Below are positions 52,076 to 62,490 of a stretch of 64,000 bases of DNA, in pieces. A program made the position numbers and the translations under genes. Each line of letters starts with the position of its first letter. Positions within the stretch are counted from its first letter, which is position 1. Under the pieces are notes generated by a model. It ran no database searches, was not told where the DNA came from, and saw nothing but the letters and a program-made list of their open reading frames with translations. The stretch spans positions 1 through 64,000 of the forward strand of contig JAZAQT010000248.1 of assembly GCA_036417435.1 (NCBI GenBank). The letters are read 5' to 3'. The DNA comes from Inia geoffrensis (taxonomy: Eukaryota; Chordata; Mammalia; Artiodactyla; Iniidae).

Positions 52076-53811
52076 AACTCGATGTGTTTGGACGGGAACA
52101 TTGAACGATGATTTCCCTACAGGAAGAAGAATTCACCAAAGGCTCAGCGTGCCATTCCGGAACGAGATTAGGGCCTGAAGCAATTATTCGGGTTTGCGGT
52201 CAGCTCACAAGAAAGCGAGTTGAGAAAAGGAGATTTTTGGCACTGTAACTCACAATCCTGCGGAGTTCCAAATGGCCCCTATCATCCAAAAATTTATTGA
52301 AGGAAGACTGTGAAGAGGACTTGAACACGACACAGAATTGCAGAAAACAGATATCAGGTGGTAGATAAGAATTGCTCTGAAATCGTAGGAAAAGAGGCAG
52401 CAGTTCGACAGTGATGCACTTGGCCAAAAAGGGCGTATGCGTTTTTTCCTGAATATATTCAGGAAAAAACGCATACGCCCTTTTTGGCCAACCAAGCAAG
52501 CCTGCAATGGAAATCCGCACTACAAGGAAGTCTCACTTCCCACCGATCAAAAGGGCCCTCCGAAAAAAATGTAAAATCCAGAGAGGCAGGACAGGCCATG
52601 GAGAACCGGCAGCCTTGTTATGCTGATGGGCGGGATGTAAATTGCCAACAGCCACTCTGGAGAAGTGGATGGTGTTTCCTGGAACAAAGAAAAAACCAAG
52701 CTAGAGAGCCTAGGGCACTTCCACTTATGGTGCTATAGATTCGGAAAATTTAAATGAAAAAGACAGAGCCACACCAAAGTTTGGGGCTGCTCTGTGTACG
52801 GGAACCTTGACTATGGTACAATTTCAATAGCCCAGAAAGAGAAAAATGGATATAGAAGTTGTGGTACATCCCTACAATGGAATAGCACTCAACAATGAAA
52901 TCAATGGCCACAGACCAGTAGCAGCATAATGAGTGGATTTAGTTACGATGATTCTAAGTGAAATAAGTCACACAGAAAAAGAAACATCATAAGATATCAC
53001 TAATACCGGGAATGGAAACACGACTACTCATGAACTGCATTTCAAAACACAGCAGAGTCTCACATTTACAAAAGAAATTTATGCTTGCTTAAGGTCACAG
53101 GAGAGTGGGGAGGCTGCATAAAACCACAGATTGACATTAGGACAGATACCATTCCATAAGACAAATATATATTAGACAAGACCTACTCCTCGCTCAAACA
53201 AATCGACTCAACACCCCATATTCCATACCTAGGAATATACCTGACTGTGAAGAAACTTAAAACCCATACATTTATAGGTCTCCATAAGAAAATCACTTGT
53301 GTACAGCAGCATACACACAGCAGTGTAAAGAAGCTAAATCCCCTTATAAAAATAAATTTGAAAAAGAAAGCACAAGGACTGTGAAATAGAGAGAAATTCT
53401 TAAATAAGTCCTTGAGGGCTTGTGAGAAATCTTGGATTTACCACCTCTACATCACCAGCTGTGGGAGAGATAAGGCTGGACAGTTGGGCCTGATACTATT
53501 GGTGAGGGAATGCAGACCCTCTGAGGTAATGGTGCATGATTCCTATTCCACGGGTCCCAAATCTCCACGTTTAAGGGAGTTATCCTTCAGCTAAAATATG
53601 CATGGAAAACCCAGAATATGGTCCACGAAGTGATCAGGCAAAGTTTCTAAAATTCATCGCCATTTTCCCCCCCTCTTACTCGAGTTCGCCTTTCCAGATG
53701 CGATATTAACATTCTCCCCAATTCGAGAGTCAGTGCCTTTGACCTCTTGCTTGGCACAGTTTGCAATTTCTGTGGAAGATGAGCAGGAATAAGGAGAACC
53801 AATGAGCGGCT
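52076..53811 (+). repeat. Monomer M31, class B2, mosaic
   Basis: Perfect palindrome 52420-52491; L1 part 52492-53375. The 5' part (CATTCCGG, ATGGCCCC) matches M34. The 3' part matches M28 (GTTTGGGGCTGC, GATATAGAAG, AGGTCACAGGAG). The switch lies between about 52275 and 52781, a span that contains the palindrome. Confidence 0.9.
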
Positions 53812-55547
53812 AACTCGATGTGTTTGGACGGGAACATTGAACGATGATTTCCCTACAGGAAGAAGAATTCACCAAAGGCTCAGCGTGCCATGCCGGAACG
53901 AGATTAGGGCCTGAAGCAATTATTCGGGTTTGCGGTCAGCTCACAAGAAAGCGAGTTGAGAAAAGGAGATTTTTGGCACTGTAACTCACAATCCTGCGGA
54001 GTTCCAAATGGCCCCTATCATCCAAAAATTTATTGAAGGAAGACTGTGAAGAGGACTTGAACACGACACAGAATTGCAGAAAAGAGATATCAGGTGGTAG
54101 ATAAGAATTGCTCTGAAATCGTAGGAAAAGAGGCAGCAGTTCGACAGTGATGCACTTGGCCAAAAAGGGCGTATGCGTTTTTTCCTGAATATATTCATGA
54201 AAAAACGCATACGCCCTTTTTGGCCAACCAAGCAAGCCTGCAATGGAAATCCGCACTACAATGAAGTCTCACTTCCCACCGATCAAAAGGGCCCTCCGAA
54301 AAAAATGTAAAATCCAGAGAGGCAGGACAGGCCATGGAGAACCGGCAGCCTTGTTATGCTGATGGGCGGGATGTAAATTGCCAACAGCCACTCTGGAGAA
54401 GTGAATGGTGTTTCCTGGAACAAAGAAAAAACCAAGCAAGAGAGCCTAGGCCACTTCCACTTATGGTGCTATAGATTCGGAAAATTTAAATGAAAAAGAC
54501 AGAGCCACACCAAAGTTTGGGGCTGCTCTGTGTACGGGAACCTTGACTATGGTACAATTTCAATAGCCCAGAAAGAGAAAAATGGATATAGAAGTTGTGG
54601 TACATCCCTACAATGGAATATCACTCAACAATGAAATCAATGGCCACAGACCAGTAGCAGCATAATGAGTGGATTTAGTTACGATGATTCTAAGTGAAAT
54701 AAGTCACACAGAAAAAGAAACATCATAAGATATCACTAATACCGGGAATGGAAACACGACTACGCATGAACTGCATTTCAAAACACAGCAGAGTCTCACA
54801 TTTACAAAAGAAATTTATGCTTGCTTAAGGTCAAAGGAGAGTGGGGAGGCTGCATAAAACCAGAGATTGACATTAGGACAGATACCATTCCATAAGACAA
54901 ATATATATTAGACAAGACCTACTCCTCGCTCAAACAAATCGACTCAACACCCCATAATCCATACCTAGGAATATACCTGACTGTGAAGAAACTTAAAACC
55001 CATACATTTATAGGTCTCCATAAGAAAATCACTTGTGTACAGCAGCATACACACAGCAGTGTAAATAAGCTAAATCCCCTTATAAAAATAAATTTGAAAA
55101 AGAAAGCACAAGAACTGTGAAATAGAGAGAAATTCTTAAATAAGTCCTTGAGGGCTTGCGAGAAATCTTGGATTTACCACCTCTACATCACCAGCTGTGG
55201 GAGAGATAAGGCTGGACACTTGGGACTGATACTATTGGTGAGGGAATGCAGACCCTCTGAGGTAATGGTGCATGATTCCCATTCCACGGGTCCCAAATCT
55301 CCAGGTTTAAGGGAATTATCCTTCAGCTAAAATATGCATGGAAAACCCAGAAAATGGTCCACGAATTGATCAGGCAAAATTTCTAAAATTCATCGCCATT
55401 TTCCCCCCCTGTTACTCGAGTTCGCCTTTCCAGATGCGATATTAACATTCTCCCCACTTCGAGAGTCAGTGCCTTTGACCTCTTGCTTGGCACAGTTTGC
55501 AATTTCTGTGGAAGATGAGCAGGAATAAGGAGAACCAATGAGCGGCT
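53812..55547 (+). repeat. Monomer M32, class A
   Basis: Palindrome 54156-54227 of the CATG type; L1 part 54228-55111. Matches M29 at all markers checked. Confidence 0.95.
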
Positions 55548-57282
55548 AACTCGATATGTTTGGACGGGAACATTGAACGATGATTTCCCTACAGGAAGAA
55601 GAATTCACCAAAGGCTCACCGTGCCATGCCGGAACGAGATTAGGGCCTGAAGCAATTATTCGGGTTTGCGGTCAGCTCACAAGAAAGCGAGTTGAGAAAA
55701 GGAGATTTTTGGCACTGTAACTCACAATCCTGCGGAGTTCCAAATGACCCCTATCATCCAAAAATTTATTGAAGGAAGACTGTGAAGAGGACTTGAACAC
55801 GACACAGAATTGCAGAAAACAGATATCAGGTGGTAGATAAGAATTGCTCTGAAATCGTAGGAAAAGAGGCAGCAGTTCGACAGTGATGCACTTGGCCAAA
55901 AAGGGCGTATGCGTTTTTTCCTGAATATATTCAGGAAAAAACGCATACGCCCTTTTTGGCCAACCAAGCAAGCCTGCAATGGAAATCCGCACTACAAGGA
56001 AGTCTCACTTCCCACCGATCAAAAGGGCCCTCCGAAAAAAATGTAAAATCCAGAGAGGCAGGACAGGCCATGGAGAACCGGCAGCCTTGTTATGCTGATG
56101 GGCGGGATGTAAATTGCCAACAGCCACTCTGGAGAAGTGGATGGTGTTTCCTGGAACAAAGAAAAAACCAAGCTAGAGAGCCTAGGGCACTTCCACTTAT
56201 GGTGCTATAGATTCGGAAAATTTAAATGAAAAAGACAGAGCCACACCAAAGTTTGGGGCTGCTCTGTGTACGGGAACCTTGACTATGGTACAATTTCAAT
56301 AGCCCAGAAAGAGAAAAATGGATATAAAAGTTGTGGTACATCCCTACAATGGAATAGCACTCAACAATGAAATCAATGGCCACAGACCAGTAGAAGCATA
56401 ATGAGTGGATTTAGTTACGATGATTCTAAGTGAAATAAGTCACACAGAAAAAGAAACATCATAAGATATCACTAATACCGGGAATGGAAACACGACTACT
56501 CATGAACTGCATTTCAAAACACAGCAGAGTCTCACATTTACAAAAGAAATTTATGCTTGCTTAAGGTCAAAGGAGAGTGGGGAGGCTGCATAAAACCACA
56601 GATTGACATTAGGACAGATACCATTCCATAAGACAAATATATATTAGACAAGACCTACTCCTCGCTCAAACAAATCGACTCAACACCCCATATTCCATAC
56701 CTAGGAATATACCTGACTGTGAAGAAACTTAAAACCCATACATTTATAGGTCTCCATAAGAAAATCACTTGTGTACAGCAGCATACACACAGCAGTGTAA
56801 AGAAGCTAAATCCCCTTATAAAAATAAATTTGAAAAAGAAAGCACAAGGACTGTGAAATAGAGAGAAATTCTTAAATAAGTCCTTGAGGGCTTGTGAGAA
56901 ATCTTGGATTTACCACCTCTACATCACCAGCTGTGGGAGAGATAAGGCTGGACAGTTGGGACTGATACTATTGGTGAGGGAATGCAGACCCTCTGAGGTA
57001 AAGGTGCATGATTCCTATTCCACGGGTCCCAAATCTCCACGTTTAAGGGAGTTGTCCTTCAGCTAAAATATGCATGGAAAACCCAGAATATGGTCCACGA
57101 AGTGATCAGGCAAAGTTTCTAAAATTCATCGCCATTTTTCCCCCTCTTACTCGAGTTCGCCTTTCCAGATGCGATATTAACATTCTCCCCAATTCGAGAG
57201 TCAGTGCCTTTGAACTCTTGTTTGGCACAGTTTGCAATTTCTGTGGAAGATGAGCAGGAATAAGGAGAACCAATGAGCGGCT
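55548..57282 (+). repeat. Monomer M33, class B1, 1735 bp
   Basis: Perfect palindrome 55892-55963; L1 part 55964-56847. T5C5 tract. Shares the three otherwise unique changes of M30. Confidence 0.95.
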
Positions 57283-59018
57283 AACTCGATGTGTTTGGAC
57301 GGGAACATTGAACGATGATTTCCCTACAGGAAGAAGAATTCACCAAAGGCTCAGCGTGCCATTCCGGAACGAGATTAGGGCCTGAAGCAATTATTCGGGT
57401 TTGCGGTCAGCTCACAAGAAAGCGAGTTGAGAAAAGGAGATTTTTGGCACTGTAACTCACAATCCTGCGGAGTTCCAAATGGCCCCTATCATCCAAAAAT
57501 TTATTGAAGGAAGACTGTGAAGAGGACTTGAACACGACACAGAATTGCAGAAAACAGATATCAGGTGGTAGATAAGAATTGCTCTGAAATCGTAGGAAAA
57601 GAGGCAGCAGTTCGACAGTGATGCACTTGGCCAAAAAGGGCGTATGCGTTTTTTCCTGAATATATTCAGGAAAAAACGCATACGCCCTTTTTGGCCAACC
57701 AAGCAAGCCTGCAATGGAAATCCGCACTACAAGGAAGTCTCACTTCCCACCGATCAAAAGGGCCCTCCGAAAAAAATGTAAAATCCAGAGAGGCAGGACA
57801 GGCCATGGAGAACCGGCAGCCTTTTTATGCTGATGGGCGGGATGTAAATTGCCAACAGCCACTCTGGAGAAGTGGATGGTGTTTCCTGGAACAAAGAAAA
57901 AACCAAGCTAGAGAGCCTAGGGCACTTCCACTTATGGTGCTATAGATTCGGAAAATTTAAATGAAAAAGACAGAGCCACACCAAAGTTTCGGGCTGCTCT
58001 GTGTACGGGAACCTTGACTATGGTACAATTTCAATAGCCCAGAAAGAGAAAAATGGATATAAAAGTTGTGGTACATCCCTACAATGGAATAGCACTCAAC
58101 AATGAAATCAATGGCCACAGACCAGTAGCAGCATAATGAGTGGATTTAGTTACGATGATTCTAAGTGAAATAAGTCACACAGAAAAAGAAACATCATAAG
58201 ATATCACTAATACCGGGAATGGAAACACGACTACTCATGAACTGCATTTCAAAACACAGCAGAGTCTCACATTTACAAAAGAAATTTATGCTTGCTTAAG
58301 GTCAAAGGAGAGTGGGGAGGCTGCATAAAACCACAGATTGACATTAGGACAGATACCATTCCATAAGACAAATATATATTAGACAAGACCTACTCCTCGC
58401 TCAAACAAATCGACTCAACACCCCATATTCCATACCTAGGAATATACCTGACTGTGAAGAAACTTAAAACCCATACATTTATAGGTCTCCATAAGAAAAT
58501 CACTTGTGTACAGCAGCATACACACAGCAGTGTAAAGAAGCTAAATCCCCTTATAAAAATAAATTTGAAAAAGAAAGCACAAGGACTGTGAAATAGAGAG
58601 AAATTCTTAAATAAGTCCTTGAGGGCTTGTGAGAAATCTTGGATTTACCACCTCTACATCACCAGCTGTGGGAGAGATAAGGCTGGACAGTTGGGCCTGA
58701 TACTATTGGTGAGGGAATGCAGACCCTCTGAGGTAATGGTGCATGATTCCTATTCCACGGGTCCCAAATCTCCACGTTTAAGGGAGTTATCCTTCAGCTA
58801 AAATATGCATGGAAAACCCAGAATATGGTCCACGAAGTGATCAGGCAAAGTTTCTAAAATTCATCGCCATTTTCCCCCCCTCTTACTCGAGTTCGCCTTT
58901 CCAGATGCGATATTAACATTCTCCCCAATTCGAGAGTCAGTGCCTTTGACCTCTTGCTTGGCACAGTTTGCAATTTCTGTGGAAGATGAGCAGGAATAAG
59001 GAGAACCAATGAGCGGCT
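57283..59018 (+). repeat. Monomer M34, class B2 with an A-like start
   Basis: Perfect palindrome 57627-57698; L1 part 57699-58582. A-like start (CATTCCGG, ATGGCCCC) with the switch to B-like between 57482 and 57555, as in M24 and M31. It has GTTTCGGGCTGC like M24. Private change CAGCCTTTTTATGC. Confidence 0.92.
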
Positions 59019-60754
59019 AACTCGATGTGTTTGGACGGGAACATTGAACGATGATTTCCCTACAGGAAGAAGAATTCACCAAAGGCTCAGCGTGCCATGC
59101 CGGAACGAGATTAGGGCCTGAAGCAATTATTCGGGTTTGCGGTCAGCTCACAAGAAAGCGAGTTGAGAAAAGGCGATTTTTGGCACTGTAACTCACAATC
59201 CTGCGGAGTTCCAAATGGCCCCTATCATCCAAAAATTTATTGAAGGAAGACTGTGAAGAGGACTTGAACACGACACAGAATTGCAGAAAAGAGATATCAG
59301 GTGGTAGATAAGAATTGCTCTGAAATCGTAGGAAAAGAGGCAGCAGTTCGACAGTGATGCACTTGGCCAAAAAGGGCGTATGCGTTTTTTCCTGAATATA
59401 TTCATGAAAAAACGCATACGCCCTTTTTGGCCAACCAAGCAAGCCTGCAATGGAAATCCGCACTACAATGAAGTCTCACTTCCCACCGATCAAAAGGGCC
59501 CTCCGAAAAAAATGTAAAATCCAGAGAGGCAGGACAGGCCATGGAGAACCGGCAGCCTTGTTATGCTGATGGGCGGGATGTAAATTGCCAACAGCCACTC
59601 TGGAGAAGTGAATGGTGTTTCCTGGAACAAAGAAAAAACCAAGCAAGAGAGCCTAGGCCACTTCCACTTATGGTGCTATAGATTCGGAAAATTTAAATGA
59701 AAAAGACAGAGACACACCAAAGTTTGGGGCTGCTCTGTGTACGGGAACCTTGACTATGGTACAATTTCAATAGCCCAGAAAGAGAAAAATGGATATAGAA
59801 GTTGTGGTACATCCCTACAATGGAATATCACTCAACAATGAAATCAATGGCCACAGACCAGTAGCAGCATAATGAGTGGATTTAGTTACGATGATTCTAA
59901 GTGAAATAAGTCACACAGAAAAAGAAACATCATAAGATATCACTAATACCGGGAATGGAAACACGACTACGCATGAACTGCATTTCAAAACACAGCAGAG
60001 TCTCACATTTACAAAAGAAATTTATGCTTGCTTAAGGTCAAAGGAGAGTGGGGAGGCTGCATAAAACCAGAGATTGACATTAGGACAGATACCATTCCAT
60101 AAGACAAATATATATTAGACAAGACCTACTCCTCGCTCAAACAAATCGACTCAACACCCCATAATCCATACCTAGGAATATACCTGACTGTGAAGAAACT
60201 TAAAACCCATACATTTATAGGTCTCCATAAGAAAATCACTTGTGTACAGCAGCATACACACAGCAGTGTAAATAAGCTAAATCCCCTTATAAAAATAAAT
60301 TTGAAAAAGAAAGCACAAGAACTGTGAAATAGAGAGAAATTCTTAAATAAGTCCTTGAGGGCTTGCGAGAAATCTTGGATTTACCACCTCTACATCACCA
60401 GCTGTGGGAGAGATAAGGCTGGACACTTGGGACTGATACTATTGGTGAGGGAATGCAGACCCTCTGAGGTAATGGTGCATGATTCCCATTCCACGGGTCC
60501 CAAATCTCCAGGTTTAAGGGAATTATCCTTCAGCTAAAATATGCATGGAAAACCCAGAAAATGGTCCACGAATTGATCAGGCAAAATTTCTAAAATTCAT
60601 CGCCATTTTCCCCCCCTGTTACTCGAGTTCGCCTTTCCAGATGCGATATTAACATTCTCCCCACTTCGAGAGTCAGTGCCTTTCACCTCTTGCTTGGCAC
60701 AGTTTGCAATTTCTGTGGAAGATGAGCAGGAATAAGGAGAACCAATGAGCGGCT
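59019..60754 (+). repeat. Monomer M35, class A
   Basis: Palindrome 59363-59434 of the CATG type; L1 part 59435-60318. Like M5 (GGCGATTTTTGG, ACAATGAAG, TAGGCCACTT). Private changes are CAGAGACACACC and GCCTTTCACCTC. Confidence 0.95.
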
Positions 60755-62490
60755 AACTCGATATGTTTGGACGGGAACATTGAACGATGATTTCCCTACA
60801 GGAAGAAGAATTCACCAAAGGCTCACCGTGCCATGCCGGAACGAGATTAGGGCCTGAAGCAATTATTCGGGTTTGCGGTCAGCTCACAAGAAAGCGAGTT
60901 GAGAAAAGGAGATTTTTGGCACTGTAACTCACAATCCTGCGGAGTTCCAAATGACCCCTATCATCCAAAAATTTATTGAAGGAAGACTGTGAAGAGGACT
61001 TGAACACGACACAGAATTGCAGAAAACAGATATCAGGTGGTAGATAAGAATTGCTCTGAAATCGTAGGAAAAGAGGCAGCAGTTCGACAGTGATGCACTT
61101 GGCCAAAAAGGGCGTATGCGTTTTTTCCTGAATATATTCAGGAAAAAACGCATACGCCCTTTTTGGCCAACCAAGCAAGCCTGCAATGGAAATCCGCACT
61201 ACAAGGAAGTCTCACTTCCCACCGATCAAAAGGGCCCTCCGAAAAAAATGTAAAATCCAGAGAGGCAGGACAGGCCATGGAGAACCGGCAGCCTTGTTAT
61301 GCTGATGGGCGGGATGTAAATTGCCAACAGCCACTCTGGAGAAGTGGATAGTGTTTCCTGGAACAAAGAAAAAACCAAGCTAGAGAGCCTAGGGCACTTC
61401 CACTTATGGTGCTATAGATTCGGAAAATTTAAATGAAAAAGACAGAGCCACACCAAAGTTTCGGGCTGCTCTGTGTACGGGAACCTTGACTATGGTACAA
61501 TTTCAATAGCCCAGAAAGAGAAAAATGGATATAAAAGTTGTGGTACATCCCTACAATGGAATAGCACTCAACAATGAAATCAATGGCCACAGACCAGTAG
61601 CAGCATAATGAGTGGATTTAGTTACGATGATTCTAAGTGAAATAAGTCACACAGAAAAAGAAACATCATAAGATATCACTAATACCGGGAATGGAAACAC
61701 GACTACTCATGAACTGCATTTCAAAACACAGCAGAGTCTCACATTTACAAAAGAAATTTATGCTTGCTTAAGGTCAAAGGAGAGTGGGGAGGCTGCATAA
61801 AACCACAGATTGACATTAGGACAGATACCATTCCATAAGACAAATATATATTAGACAAGACCTACTCCTCGCTCAAACAAATCGACTCAACACCCCATAT
61901 TCCATACCTAGGAATATACCTGACTGTGAAGAAACTTAAAACCCATACATTTATAGGTCTCCATAAGAAAATCACTTGTGTACAGCAGCATACACACAGC
62001 AGTGTAAAGAAGCTAAATCCCCTTATAAAAATAAATTTGAAAAAGAAAGCACAAGGACTGTGAAATAGAGAGAAATTCTTAAATAAGTCCTTGAGGGCTT
62101 GTGAGAAATCTTGGATTTACCACCTCTACATCACCAGCTGTGGGAGAGATAAGGCTGGACAGTTGGGCCTGATACTATTGGTGAGGGAATGCAGACCCTC
62201 TGAGGTAATGGTGCATGATTCCTATTCCACGGGTCCCAAATCTCCACGTTTAAGGGAGTTATCCTTCAGCTAAAATATGCATGGAAAACCCAGAATATGG
62301 TCCACGAAGTGATCAGGCAAAGTTTCTAAAATTCATCGCCATTTTCCCCCCCTCTTACTCGAGTTCGCCTTTCCAGATGCGATATTAACATTCTCCCCAA
62401 TTCGAGAGTCAGTGCCTTTGACCTCTTGCTTGGCACAGTTTGCAATTTCTGTGGAAGATGAGCAGGAATAAGGAGAACCAATGAGCGGCT
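60755..62490 (+). repeat. Monomer M36, class B2
   Basis: Perfect palindrome 61099-61170; L1 part 61171-62054. GGCTCACCG in module 1 and GTTTCGGGCTGC in the L1 part. Private change GTGGATAGTG adds an early stop in the ORF2 relic. Confidence 0.95.

Larger units (their letters stand above)
47285..57555 (+). repeat. Two tandem trimer units of 5,207 bp (M28-M31 and M31-M34)
   Basis: M29/M32 match, M30/M33 share three unique changes, M31 matches M28 in its 3' part and M34 in its 5' part. The pattern B2-A-B1-B2-A-B1-B2 is that of a three-monomer tandem duplication with the joint in M31. Outer limits are approximate. Confidence 0.8.
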
